From: Epiperipatus broadwayi
Taxonomy: Eukaryota; Onychophora; Udeonychophora; Euonychophora; Peripatidae
Assembly: GCA_028023455.1 (NCBI GenBank)
Contig: JAQFVV010012477.1
Span: 863,501 to 927,500 of the forward strand
DNA: 64,000 nucleotides
Reading direction: 5' to 3'
The translations under genes were made by a program, and so were the position numbers. This document shows, in pieces, positions 12,970 to 24,899 of the stretch. Below the pieces are notes generated by a model. It saw only the letters and a program-made list of their open reading frames with translations. It did no database searches and was not told where the DNA came from. Position 1 is the stretch's first letter; every line of letters begins with the position of its first letter.

Positions 12970-14292
12970 GGTACTTGGGTATTATTCCTGCAACCTAGGA
13001 AAGATAGGGCGACTTTTTACATACGCGATTGAACGGGCACAAAACGTGCTTTGAAACATGTCAACCGAAACTATTATATAGGTGCTTCTTTGGACATTTT
13101 GGTATTTTTTTTCTGATTCAAAAGTTTGTTTGTACATTTTAAACTTACCATTTGTTATTATTGTGAGTTTGGTTTAACATTTTTAATTTCAACTGCATTA
13201 TTTACTTCTGTGTTTTTTTTTTTCCAATTTCAACTTGGTTATTGTCTGACTGCGTTTTAGAATCTTTGAATTAAAAGTTTATTATTTAATTGTAATTGAA
13301 TGAAGACGTTGACTTTGTTATTTCTTTATTCCAAAAATTAGATTGCCTGGCAGAATTCCATTTAGAGCATGTACTGGGCAGTCACTTGTTCCACAAATCT
13401 TTCGGAGAAATAGGAAGGACGGTGGGAGGGGGGGTATTACTGACAATCGCCATTTTGTATGTAAAAATCGTCTGCATAAATGTATATTTTTCATAGAATA
13501 TTTTTTCTTTTTTACTTTTATAAAAATATATTTATGTTGACTTTTTTTTTTACGGACCACATATTTTTTTTTTTTAAATTGATCGAATTAAGTAAGCATC
13601 AAAAGTTAATTTGTGTCCGTGTACAATTTGTAAAAGTACGTGTATATCTCTCATAATATTTTTTTGTTTTTGTAAAACTGTATTGAGTATTATTTCTGCA
13701 ACCAAGAAAAGATAGAATGACTTATTTGTTTATTCGAAAAATTAGATTGCCTGGCAGTATTCCATTTAGAGCATGTACTGGTCAATCACTTGTTCGACAA
13801 CTTTTTCGGAGAAGGAGAAAGGACGTTGGGGGGGGGGGGTGCTACTGACCATTACCATTTTGTATGCAAGAATCGTCTGCGTAAGTATATATTTCATAGA
13901 ATATATTTACTTTTATAAAAATAAATATTTATGTTGGCTTTTTTTTTCCTCCTGCAACACGGACCACATATTTTTTTTGTTGAAATTGATCAAATTAAGT
14001 AAGTGTCAAACGTTAACTTGCATCCGTGTAGAATTCATAAATACGTGTTTATCTCATGTAATATTTTTTTAGTTTTTTTTTGTCTTTGTAAAACTGTATT
14101 GAGTATTATTTCTGCAACCAAGGAAAAATAGGATGACTTTTCACATAAATATCAAAGCATTGCTAACTTTCTAATGTTTTTATAATGTTTGATGTTGCCA
14201 AAATAACAACATTAAAAAGTTAGCAGTGTATTGATACGAATGTGAAAAGTCCTCCTATCTTTCCTTGGTTGCAGAAAAAATACCCAAGTACC
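12970..14292. mobile_element. Non-autonomous DNA transposon, ~50-bp TIRs, 8-bp target duplication
   Basis: Termini are inverted: GGTACTTGGGTATT at 12,970 and AATACCCAAGTACC ending at 14,292. Similarity continues about 50 bp inward (CTGCAACC, GGAAAGATAGG, GACTTTT on both sides). Both ends are flanked by the same octamer AGATATTG (12,962-12,969 and 14,293-14,300), a direct target-site duplication. Eight-base duplications are known for the hAT and P superfamilies; the termini do not obviously match either consensus. No transposase ORF is present. Inside are a 403-bp tandem duplication and a nested ~196-bp copy of the terminus (14,097-14,292) with its own internal inverted repeat. Confidence 0.75.
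13317..14127. repeat. Tandem duplication, 403-bp period
   Basis: Two units (about 13,317-13,720 and 13,721-14,127) share GATTGCCTGGCAG, CCATTTAGAGCATGTACTGG, a G-run (9-11 Gs), CCATTTTGTATG and the tail TGTATTGAGTATTATTTCTG. They are less A+T-rich than their surroundings. In the first unit a 65-codon ORF can be read (13,343-13,540), but the frame is not kept in the second unit, so coding function is unlikely. Confidence 0.7.
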
Positions 14293-14300
14293 AGATATTG

Positions 14301-15756
14301 AAATTAAAACGAGGAATAAATGTTTCTTTGAAATACATTACATTCATTTAATAGAAGTATAAAGTATTAAGATTAAAAACGGGAAATAAATATTTTAAAA
14401 TACAGTGTATTTATTTAAATAAAGGTTATAAATCATCAAATCATCAGAATAAACATGATTTTGTTGCTATAAATGAAAAGGTATACGTAATTGAAAGTGA
14501 TTATTAGTCAATTAGAGAAAGTTGCTTTGCTGAAAGCCAAATATAAGTAATTTGATTTATTTTGTTAATCAAGAGTAATATCCTCTCAAAAGTATTTTTT
14601 GTGCTAATAATATAACGTTACTTATTTATTGTCATATAGATGAAACATGTAGGCAAAGTATGTGTTCGAAGTCAGGATATTTAAGTTTTGTTATTAATTT
14701 GCTTTGCTAGTAGGGATAATCCCAAACTGATGCTAAAATTTATTTGATAATTTAAAAATCTGTAAAACAAATAGTCCATTTGTAAATATTATGTTAAACC
14801 AAATTTATTTTATTTATTGTATTAAATGATTTGTTTTAGTTATTTAAAAATCTTAAAATCTGTGTCTTGAGTTATTCTTGTGTACATTCGTGTTTTCCAT
14901 TTCCACATCTCCACATTTCATAAATCTATTACAAAATAGATATATTATTTTAGAGTTATAATATTAAATTTGCTAGTGTCTGAAAATATTGTTTTTCTTA
15001 ATCCAAACATTATAAAAGAACATTTGCCACTTGATAAACGTATTAGAAAGGTTGCCAAGTCAGTATATTTGTTAGATGATGATATGAGATTAAAATACCC
15101 TATTTCTGTCATTATCTTATCATTGAAACACAGTAAAATATTTAGTCAATTTGTTTCATTATATTTTTCTCATACTTTAGAATTATAATTTATGGGCCAA
15201 TGTAGTTTATTTAATTCCACTGTGTTTATTAAAATTCCCTGAGATCTTGTTGTTTATTTCTTGATTGGCATTAAAGTAAATGTTTAGATTATAATATGCC
15301 AAGTAATAGAATTTTTTAAGAATATAATTATAGCAAGCTGATATATGTTATACTTGGATGAAGGAAGAAATTAGATTTAAAGTATATTTTAATAGACTGT
15401 ACCAAATAAACATTGTGATTCTTTATTATACAATTAATTAACAAAGGAATTTACATTAGGTTAAATGTTTTATAATATTTCTTCTTTTATTCATTTATTA
15501 TCATATATCTTATGAACTGCCTATAGCCTCCCACTGAGCTGAGCTGAACATAAACTTAAATATAGAGTCTCAGTAATAATTTTGTATTATATATTTTGTT
15601 ATATTGTTCTATTCATTAATAGAACTAGCCCCTGGGCATTTCGTTCATGTAATGGATATAAGCGGTGTTGGGAGTGTAGGTTATAATATATATATATATA
15701 ATATTCTTACAGATAAATAATGAATTTATAGTATTATTTCCTGGCTTTTGCATAGT
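14301..15756. other. A+T-rich stretch with one unassigned small ORF
   Basis: A 72-codon ORF at 14,970-15,188 (+) has a mixed, protein-like composition (for example EHLPLDKRIRKVAKSVYLLD) and no low-complexity bias. It has no recognisable family, no second copy and no clear splice or polyadenylation context, so I do not call it a gene. A TA run sits at 15,688-15,700. The rest is featureless. Confidence 0.3.
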
Positions 15757-16664
15757 AAAAATATAATAGTTAATAGCTGACATTTCAGTCTATTAAGAAG
15801 TACTTTCCCCAGAGCTTCTTCTTTCTCAAATCACAAGAATATGTGAGGTGAGATTTAAATTCATTATTTTTTCCTTTGTAATTTTCTCCTCATTCTTAAA
15901 TTTCATTGGTTAGAAGTTTTAAAAATAATTTATTCTCCAATAGTTTTTTTCAAACATTGTTAATTTTCTTTAATCCACTTTTTATTTATACTCTTAGGCC
16001 TTTTAAAAATCTCTATAGCTGTCTCAGGTTATATTGTTCAATTTTTGCCAGAATATGTCTTTAATTAAAACTGGTGTCATTTTTTGTTAATTTAATGTGT
16101 GAATAAATGGCTGATGAATTATATTTTTCTCTAACTATGCAAAATGTGTTCTTCCTTTCTTATGTTTATTCTATGATTGATCTGTCCAGTATATGAATGT
16201 AAACAAACTAACATTGGACAAACCAATCACAGAATAAACATAAGAAAGAAAGAACATATTTTGGGAGTGAGGGAAAAATTTATTTTATCTACTATTTATT
16301 TATTCACTCATTAAATTAACTAACCATAACAAAGTATAAAACTAAAGGTGAAGATATAAGAATAATTAAAATTGAACAATATAATCAGAAACTGCTATGA
16401 GAAGCTATACAAATTTTTGAAAGGCTTAAAATCATAAATAAAAAGTGAGAATTAAAAAAAAAAATAATATTTGGAAAAACTGTTGAGAATATAATAATTT
16501 TAAAAATTTTCCACCAATAGAATATAATAATGAGGAGAAATTAAGAAAAGAAAAAAAATGAATTTAAATCTTACCACACACATTCTTATGATTTGAAAAA
16601 GAAGCTCTGAGGAAAGTATTTGTTTCTGTATTAAAATGTTAGCTATTTAGCTATTATATTTTTA
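15757..16664. pseudogene. Palindrome of two inverted Penelope-like 3' ends with GIY-YIG remnants
   Basis: Two ~420-bp arms mirror each other around 16,205; outer ends are AATATAATAGTTAATAGCTG (15,759) and its complement near 16,645. On the plus strand the right arm reads VYECKQTNIGQTNHRINIRK from 16,189, then KEH, then LYEAIQIF-like residues near 16,400-16,430. These match the GIY-YIG nuclease pattern (Tyr near the first CxxC position, IGQT, the R...EH helix and the late Glu) that ends Penelope-like proteins; compare the copy at 41,250-41,527. The left arm is the minus-strand counterpart, more damaged. Downstream of each GIY-YIG end lies AGCTCTGRGGAAAGTA ... GAAATGTCAGCT (minus strand of the left arm), a hammerhead-like block degraded in both arms. 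No complete ORF remains. Confidence 0.6.
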
Positions 16665-16713
16665 ATGCACAGAAACTCACAAAAATAATAGTATAAATCC
16701 ATATATATATATA

Positions 16714-17415
16714 TCATTAAAAGCCAGTCAACACTTAGACAATCCCAATATCAATAACAATCATTAATTTCTAACTGTTAAGACAACCTCCCTTTAAAAA
16801 ACAAGGTGGAATCCGACTTTTATTAATAGTTTAATATATTTTTATAGATACTAAAGATTGCAGCTTGACTACAAAGATTAAAATTATTGATACAAATAAA
16901 CTTAAATAACCATTTTTAAACAGGTAAATATAACCTATTCTAAATGCAGACTAATAAATAGTCAGTCATAACATTTCAAGCTGCAGTTATTATTTTCAAA
17001 TTGTACCCAATGTATTACTTAAATAATAAGTGTAATAATGTTCAAGGTTAAATGAGTTTATAAGTAATCATTAAAAGCCAGTCAACACTTAGATAATCCC
17101 AATATCAATAACAATCAACAAACTGATGTCAAAATAATTTCATTTTCACAATAAAGTTGGAATCCCATCTTTGTTATGGATGAATATAATTATATAGACA
17201 CTAAAGATTGCAACTTGATAACAGAGGTCAATATTATTGATACAAAGAAGTTTAAATAAACCTCTTTAAACATGTAAATATAACCGATTCTGAGTGCAGA
17301 CTAATAAATAGTCAATTACAACATTACAAACTGCCATTATAATTCTCAAATTGTACCCAAAGCATTATTTAAATAATAAGGAGGATAAAAATGCAAAATG
17401 AGTTGGTAAGAAGAA
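16714..17415. mobile_element. Two tandem units (354-bp period) of the CAGTCAAC TIR family
   Basis: Each unit begins TCATTAAAAGCCAGTCAACA (16,714 and 17,068) followed by CAATATCAATAACAATCA. They share AAGATTGCA, TAAATAGTCA, CAAATTGTACCCAA and TTAAATAATAAG further in. The first unit abuts a TA run (16,701-16,712). These are the longest members of the family seen at 3.3, 41.8 and 56.4 kb. They carry no ORF. Tandem arrangement is unusual for a cut-and-paste element. Confidence 0.6.
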
Positions 17416-17882
17416 AGATGTTTGTTGTTAATTGAAATGTGACTCTTTGATTTATCTTGGAAGCCTTAAAGGATCCCAGCAAAGCAAATTCATTATGTTC
17501 ACTGCATTATTCATATAATATTTGTAAGTGTATGAGCTGCTTATGTAAAAAATAGCCAGCATGGTGAGTTTATTGTTATTGTAAATTTAAGATCCAAAAA
17601 TACATGGACATTATTCTCAATTGTTTGATAGCTATTAAGTAAAATGTGGGAATGCTATGTATGAATGAAAATAAAATTTCTTAATAGATATTTACAATTA
17701 TAACGGACAAAAATAAATCATGGATATTATTCTCAAAAGGCTATAAATTTACCAGTCACGGCAGCAGTGTGCTATGAATCAATCCCCTGATTGTAAATCC
17801 AGGTTATCATTTGATGATGACCTATTATTTATGTATTTACAAGTGCAATAACTTATAAGTGAATGTTTATTGCGAGAATTAG
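17416..17882. other. A+T-rich stretch, no gene seen
   Basis: No motif, ORF or repeat relationship was recognised. Confidence 0.5.
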
Positions 17883-18720
17883 AAAAAAATATTCTTATAT
17901 TAAATGGGACATTATTGGACTTTGAGAAGTCAGAAGAAAAAGAAAAGAGGCAATTGATTTAAAAGGTGAACATGTAAACCATTACAAAACACAAATATTC
18001 GAAGTATAAGTGGAATAGGATTCATTATAAATAAAAAGTAAAATAACAGAATTATGAAGATTTATTAATGAATCAGATAGAGTGACAAGATTAGTTATTC
18101 AACTTAATAGCAGATACCAAATGCAGATTATTCAGATTTATGTTCCAACAAGTTCTCATAGTTGTTACTTGAAGTAGTAGAGGATTTTTATATGGACGTA
18201 CAAAAGGCTTTTGATCAGGCCAAACAATATTTTAAAATTGTTATGTGATACTTTAAAGCTAGAATTGGTAAACAAAAACTTGTGGAATTTGCAAAAAAAA
18301 GATAAAACTTTATATTATGAATTACTTTTTTGAAAAAAATGTTAAACTGAAATGAACATTTAAGCATTCAATTGAACCTACAGCAAAATTGGATAAAATA
18401 GTGACCAGCAGAAAATACATATTTCCAGATGTAATGTTCTTAATAACTTTAACACATAAAGTGATCATCTATTAGTGTGGTGCAAGATGCATGTTAATGC
18501 AAAACTAGAGAAATAAAAGTTATTAAAATAAACAAAATTCACAGTTGATATGTATAATCCTCATAAACATTCTAATGAATTTAAATTAAAACTTGCAAAT
18601 CGTTTTAAATTTTTAGCAGAACATGAACATGATTCTTATCTGAATGAAATTAATATCAAAATAACTCATACACCTTTAAAAACTGCAATAAAACAGCTGA
18701 TATAAAAAAAATCAGCAATC
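17883..18720 (+). pseudogene. RTE-type LINE endonuclease remnant
   Basis: Colinear with the endonuclease of the RTE copy at 61.8-62.7 kb, with stops and shifts. It shows LKWDIIGL then EVRRKRKEAIDLKG near 17,885-17,965, RLVIQLNSRYQMQIIQIYV then PTSS near 18,090-18,155, NNFNT.SDHLLV.CKMHVNA near 18,435-18,500 and DMYNPHKHSNEFKLKLANRF near 18,548-18,610. The GDFNARIG motif is lost in a damaged stretch. The copy is truncated before the reverse transcriptase and is old and non-functional. Confidence 0.65.
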
Positions 18721-18899
18721 AATTAATAAATTTTGTACCATGCTAGAGAATTTATGAAGAAAAAAGGTATATGAAAATATAAAATAGGATGCATAAGGAA
18801 GTTATTGTTTACATAACTTGATTATAATTTATCACATTTATTGATGATTATCCAGAAAGTATTTAGGTCAGATTTACCATAAGCAAGGGTATATATATA

Positions 18900-20280
18900 T
18901 ATAAACAGTAAATTCAAAGAGTCCCATTTTTATGTAATAGCAACTATAATCATAAGCTTTTATAGATTTATCATTTACTAAATGAGTTCAATCATTATTT
19001 AATTAAGATTCTTATGTATACTAGTACGTATAGATAAATGTTTATAACATCATTAACACTAACTACGATGTTATGTATATATTAGTATATTAGTTAACGT
19101 CTTAGCATAAGGTCTAATATTTGATAAAGAGTAAATAAGCATATAAATACTCTTTGATAAATAATATTATTCCACCACAGGATGATGATGATAATGTGTT
19201 CTATTAGCACCTTCACCCTCAAGTTTTTTTATAAATTTTAAAAAGTACTTATTTGCTTTCAGTCAATGAAATAGATTACTGAAATTGTTCTGACATCTAA
19301 CCTCTCATCAGAATATCTTTACTCTAATATTGCAGTATACTATTCAATTGTCCATTTGTAGTTTTTTAATTAGTATATGTATGTTACAGTTCCATTATTT
19401 AATCACAGTATATAAATCAAATAAACAACTAGATTCAAAAAGATATAAACATTTATTAATACAGCAAAATAGTCAATATGGAAGTTATTATTACATTATG
19501 CAAACTTCAATTCAGGAGAATGGGTTGTGTGCCTAAAATTATTAAAGTGCACTGAATGATAGTCAAAGTGTTCATATATATTTATTTTGTCCATGGTTTT
19601 ATATCATAGGTATGAAGAGGGTTCCAAACAAACAATTATATTTTAGTGCTTTCTTTCTAAACAGTTCAGCTTTTTTTATTATTATTAACTAGCTTGTATG
19701 GATAAATATGGCATAAAACACAATACATCTGTTTAATTATTTTCAAGTTTAAGTTTATAGAGTCTAATGTGATCTATAAATTGAACTATGACTTTGTATT
19801 TCTGAGGTATTTTATAGATATACAGTTTGTTTTTAATTACCCTCACATGGTAAAACGTTTTCCAATATAATAAGACATATGTTTAAATTATTTTATAAAT
19901 GTGTAATTATAATTGGCAGGAAGACAAATTCTTCTGAATACACACTTGAGTTTTTTTAGCTTATATTTTTCAGAATAGAAAATAGTTCCTTCGACTGCAG
20001 TTAACTGTAGATATTTTTAACTATTCCCAATGCATTGCATTATGCAAATTACTTCCTTTCATTTGTTCCTCAGTCTTTTCATGTTCTTTCTTTTTCAAAA
20101 CAATTTATGAACAAATCTGACTATCAATTTACAAATATTGTTTTTATTTATTTGGTGTGCATTCTATTAATGTATATCATATACACAAGTGTGCAAGCGC
20201 GCGCACACACACATTCATGTTTAAATCTTGTGACATAACTGTTAAATTGCTAGCTACTATGGTTACATATCCCCTCACTT
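18900..20280. repeat. Ancient segmental duplication, copy 1
   Basis: Blocks in this segment recur in the same order at 21.9-23.7 kb: AAGCTTTTATAGATTTATCA, a GAT-repeat followed by CACCTTCACCCTCAAG, ATAAACAACTAGATT, TGTGTAATTATAATTG then GCAGGAAGACAAATTC, GACTGCAGTT, and TTTAAATCTTGTGACATA near the end. The two copies are diverged and interrupted by indels. No coding sequence was recognised. A GC/CA run lies near 20,190-20,214. Confidence 0.6.
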
Positions 20281-20667
20281 TAAAATGAGACAATGTAACT
20301 GTGAAACATTCTATTTTTTCATTTAGATATCAATACTTACCGAATTTAAATCCATTTAACTTTGAACTCCATTCTAACATACTTGCTTTCTCACAAGCTA
20401 ATAAAAAAATCGTTTTGATTAGTATCCATTTTCAAATGTATTTCTTGATTTTTTTACAAGATAGTAATTTGTAATATTAATTATAAAATATTTAAGTCTC
20501 ACTTTCTGAATTAATGTCATTTTTGGGTTTAAAATCATTGTCTGTATTTGACATATTCTTTATTTTTATTTACAGAACTATTGTCAACTTATCTTTATCA
20601 TGATCATTATTCCTCTCAAACAGATACATGGTTAATAGGGAATGAGCCATCCTTGACTTTTGTAAAC

Positions 20668-21600
20668 TTATGTTTTATAGCTCTCCATATATTTGTTCAT
20701 TGGTGAAAATATACTTCTTGATGACTTAATCCATACACTATTTTCTTCAATCTGGATTGGAAGTTTTACTTTCACCTTGCTTTTCTTTTGAATTTTAATT
20801 TCCTTTGGTTCACCAGCTGCAGAATTTAACAATCTGTCTTTAGCAATCCATTCATTTAAAGTCAGGCTACTTTTAGAGCATTTTACTCATACTGATTTTC
20901 ATTTATTGTTTAGCCTTTTGTAGGGTTTATAACACAATTTTATTTTTAACTTTCTTCAAATGTTCATCCTTATCAATATTTAGAAAAATGCCTTCATCTT
21001 CATGTTTATTGATAAAAATCTGAAAATATTTTTAAACAGTAAACTCTGTCACTATTTTACCTCAATAATTATATATGGGCATGCCTGAATCAGGACTTTG
21101 TCTTTATAAGCATCTTTACAATAGTAACAAAAATTAAAAACCAATTCTTTAGTGGTGTCTTTCATTAGCACTCTTTATTCTACATATAAGTTTCTGTTAT
21201 AGATGTTTTTCCTCTTATATGATGACTTCTCCAGAATTAACTTCCAGGTTTGCATCTTTTTGCATAACTTCATGAGAGTTGATATAATCTGTAATTTATT
21301 TATGTACATCTGCAACACTTTCTCTGATTTCTTTAAACATCTTTTCAAATTTTTTATCATTTTTATTCATTTTTGTTTAAATTTTTGTATCACTTCGTTA
21401 AACCTCATCATTTTTATTCATTCTTTGTTTAATGCTTTACTTCATTTCTATCACTCATGCCCATATCATTTCCATTGTGAAAGTGGGTAATTTCTCTTCT
21501 TCCATTATTTGTATCATCAAATTGTCTTCTTGATTTTCTGGCTCAAACTCCATTGGTTGCACTTCTAATTTTGGTGAATCAATATTTATTTGTCTCACTG
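20668..21600 (-). pseudogene. Decayed ORF of unknown family (hydrophilic, helix-rich, one CxxC)
   Basis: Read on the minus strand, fragments appear in order in changing frames. Near 21,600-21,460: DSPKLEVQPMEFEPENQEDN, acidic. Near 21,370-21,230: KKFEKMFKEIRESVADVHK, helix-like. At 21,165-21,052: a 37-residue stretch with NFCYYCKDAYKDKVLIQACP. At about 20,880-20,668: LTLNEWIAKDRLLNSAAGEP, then KEIKIQKKSKVKVKLPIQI, ending at a stop at 20,668-20,670. This looks like one former protein with a zinc-binding-like CxxC. It could be a LINE ORF1 or a host pseudogene; I do not recognise the family. Confidence 0.35.
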
Positions 21601-21899
21601 TTTTTCTTTTTAAAATGAATTAGTATGAATATTTAAACGTTTTGATTCACTATCCTTTCTTTATTTAAACCTTGGATTTGCACATTTTTTATTCTTTTGT
21701 CAATGATATTATGAATTAATAACAAATCAGCTACAACCCAAGCATAAAATCCTATCCATCATACACTTGTCCATCTCTGCCTTTACAATATGTTTATATT
21801 GCCATGTAATTTCAGACTAGAACAAAACATTTTTCCATTTTGTTTATATATATATATATGTACAATCATATGCTAGTCTTTTTTTATCAGAAAGGGAAT

Positions 21900-23715
21900 G
21901 TTCCGATGGTCAACACAATAGTAGCATCAATTATGTAATGGTAAATTCAATGAGTCTGTTTTTATGTAATCCTAATTGTTAAGCTTTTATAGATTTATCA
22001 TTTGACTGAAATCAATTAAATGAATTATATAAATAGAACTTTTGTTTATTTGCATGTAATTATTGTTTATATCACCATTAATATCTAACTGCGCTGTTTT
22101 TATATATTAATATATCAGCAAACATAGTGTAGTGTAAGAGTCAAATGTTTATAAATACTTTATGACTCAATCAACATTAATTTATTTCATCACAGAAATG
22201 ATGATGATGATGATGGGGATTATTAGTATCTTCACTATCAAGTAATTTTTATTTATTTTAATCAGGCAGTAAACTTCTTCAAAAGAGAATGATTACTAGA
22301 AATTGGTTCTGATAACAACCCTCATCATATACTCTTTTTTTACCAATACACACTGGTATACCACTCAGTGGAATGCATGTTCTCAGAGCTGTGGATGTTG
22401 TTTTTTCTTAACTATCATATGTAAGTTAAAGTTATTATTTATTCACATATATAAACCAAATAAACAACTAGATTAATAAAAAAGTTTAAAATTATTTATT
22501 ATTTCAACAAAGTAAGTAGGGAGGATATCATTATAATATGTAAATTTAAATGCAAATTTACTTCTTACATAAAATTCTTACAGTGATAAATGAGAGTAAG
22601 GAGTTTGTATCTATTTTTTCCATTTCTTTACATTTCTTTATATCATATAATGAAGGCTAAAAAAACAATTACTATATATATATGTCAAAGCGTTGACCGG
22701 GAAGCGAACTCAGGCTGGCTGCTTGGAAGGCAACTATGCTAACTGACAGGCCACCAATGCTATTCTTTTTTCTTTATTTCTAAATAATCAACCCTTTTTT
22801 ATTTTATGTTTATTACACTTATAGATAAATCTAAAATAAAACATAATATATTCTATGTAATTATTTTCATTTAAGTTTGTGATTTTAATTATAACTAAAA
22901 TAAAATATACTCTTGTAGAATATTTATAAATTATTGTTTGTCTGTCAAGAAATAGATTATTCTTTTAAGATCCTACCTCTCAGCAGAATATCCCAAATTG
23001 CAAACGAACCTTATCCAAATATATTTTTTATATTAGTATATTATTGCTTCGAGTAGATAAGGTTATGTCAATTCAACAGTGTAGTTCAGTCTTTCCTTTT
23101 TCTTTGCATATTATTACAGTTTGAATTATAACTCTTTACAAACTTCATTTACCAGGGTCTGCAGTGTGCGTGGAATATTCAGAATTGGTGCTGGGCTTGG
23201 ATTTTTCAACCGATATGCTATTTCTTTTTAATGAACCTAGCATGATAAAAGGTTTCCCAATATAATAAGACATTTGTTTAACTTATTTATAAATGTATAA
23301 TTATAATTGACAGAAATACAAATTCTTCTTTAGATTGCATATAAATGTGTAATTATAATTGACAGGAACACAAATTTCTTTTTTACACTGCACACTTGAC
23401 TTTCTTTATCCTATATTCTTGAGGATAGAAAACTGCTGATTCTCCTTGGACTGCAGTTTAACGTCTAGACTGTATAATTATGCATGATGCATAGCTTATA
23501 CAAATTGCCTTCTTTATTTTGTTTATCATATTTTTTAATTTTTTATTTTTTCAAACAATTTGGGAGAAGTCTAAGTAATAATTTCCAAATATCGTTTTTA
23601 TTTATTTTGCACACATTTTATTAATGTGTGTTTTATATACATAGCGCAAGTCCACACACACACGTTCTCTTTAAATCTTGTTACATAGCCCTTAATTAGC
23701 TGGGTACTATGATCA
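21900..23715. repeat. Ancient segmental duplication, copy 2
   Basis: Direct, diverged copy of 18.9-20.28 kb, about 3.0-3.4 kb downstream. It has gained the tRNA-Gly-like element at 22,690-22,760 and a short internal duplication of TGTATAATTATAATTGACAG (near 23,296 and 23,347). The shared order of many blocks is what supports the duplication. Confidence 0.6.
22690..22760 (-). repeat. tRNA-Gly(UCC)-like short element
   Basis: The minus strand gives a 71-nt cloverleaf-like sequence: acceptor GCATTGG with GTCAACGC, A box GGTGGCCTGTCAGTTAGCA, anticodon arm TTGCCTTCCAAGCAG (anticodon UCC), B box GAGTTCGCTTCCC. This closely follows animal tRNA-Gly(UCC), but the mismatched acceptor and T arm say pseudogene. 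It is followed by TTTGACATATATATAT and no long SINE body. Same family as 29,193-29,263. Confidence 0.75.
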
Positions 23716-23749
23716 TAATATATATCATTTTATATCATTACTGATCCAT

Positions 23750-23965
23750 TGCAAGATAATGGTATCTCCAATCTTCTCTGATCTTTAGACTCTCTTCTCT
23801 ACATCACTATAGCACACTTCTTCATTTTATCCATCCATCTCACATGTGGTCTCTTTCTGGAACTTTTATAATTTCTTGATCTCAATTTTAAGATTTCAAC
23901 TGCCCATCTATTCTCATCTCTTCTAGCAATATATTTAGTCAAACATCAAGCTTAAATTATTTCAA
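23750..23965 (-). pseudogene. RTE-type LINE 3'-end fragment
   Basis: On the minus strand the C-terminal RTE block is readable: ENRWAVEILK, then RPHVRWMDKMKK, then a CATTTCTC-free 3' tail. It matches DNRWTIEILN and RPHVRWMDEIRK in the copy at 59.95-60.1 kb. Only about 200 bp remain, a typical 5'-truncated insertion. Confidence 0.65.
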
Positions 23966-24899
23966 TGATGTCAGTAACAATTGTTTGTCCTCCCAATTTC
24001 ACTTCTTCTTAAATGATCCTTTTAATACTGTTTTGGTTTTTTAATATAATTTGACTGAAAAAATTTCAAGCTTCCACTAATGATAGCAATCAAGGCAGTA
24101 ATAAAATAAATATTTTAAAAAAACAACTACCTTTTCTATGAGTATATTCATTAATTACAAGATATTATATGATTATTTATATAGTAAATAGAAACGAATG
24201 TACTGTTTATCAATATGCATTAAATAAGTATTGAGTTACATTTATTTACCTCTGAGTGTTAGAAAAGAAACTTAACAAGCTTTTTTATAAACTGTCTGAT
24301 AGTTTTTAACTGAGATTACCATTTAATGTTCTTCAAAGATGGATGAATTTGGGAAAGTATAGGTAAATGCTCATTCTTTTTTATATTTGCAAGCATTTCA
24401 GGTATTGATATTTATTATTTCTATATTCTATATATTGTAATGTTGTTGATGAACATAGTAGATGATAGACACAATCTGATTTGATGTTGACCTATTGTTT
24501 ATTACCTATTAACAACTATATGACACATAATTTGAAGAAAGTCTTAATACTTAATTGGACTTTGATAAATAATTTTAAATTTAAAGAAAAATTAATTTTC
24601 AATGGTTACAAGCAATTTATTAAACTACTAGCAATTTTTAAATACCTTAATTACATACTATTTTAAAATCACATAGGTGAATTTCTCAGGACCTTTCCAA
24701 ATATGTATCTATTATGAAAAATTCAAATTATTGTAAATTTAGCTCCCTATTTGCAAAAAGTCATATCTTATACTGATTGTACTCTGAATGAATGTAATTC
24801 TTTTTTATCATATTTAAATTACCACTTTTTTATTACTATTTAAAACAAATAAAATAAAACTTGTAACTAGTGGCAACAGTACATTTATTTCATTAATAT
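23966..24899. other. A+T-rich stretch, no gene seen
   Basis: No motif or repeat was recognised. A 61-codon ORF at 24,481-24,666 has no supporting pattern. Confidence 0.5.

Noticed and set aside
13773-14072. 99-codon ORF in the second 403-bp unit
   Set aside because: Frame and sequence are not maintained relative to the first unit, and the G-run length differs, so no shared protein is encoded.
19250-19320. Further hammerhead near CTGATGA on the minus strand
   Set aside because: No GAAA box at suitable spacing and no stem II pairing.
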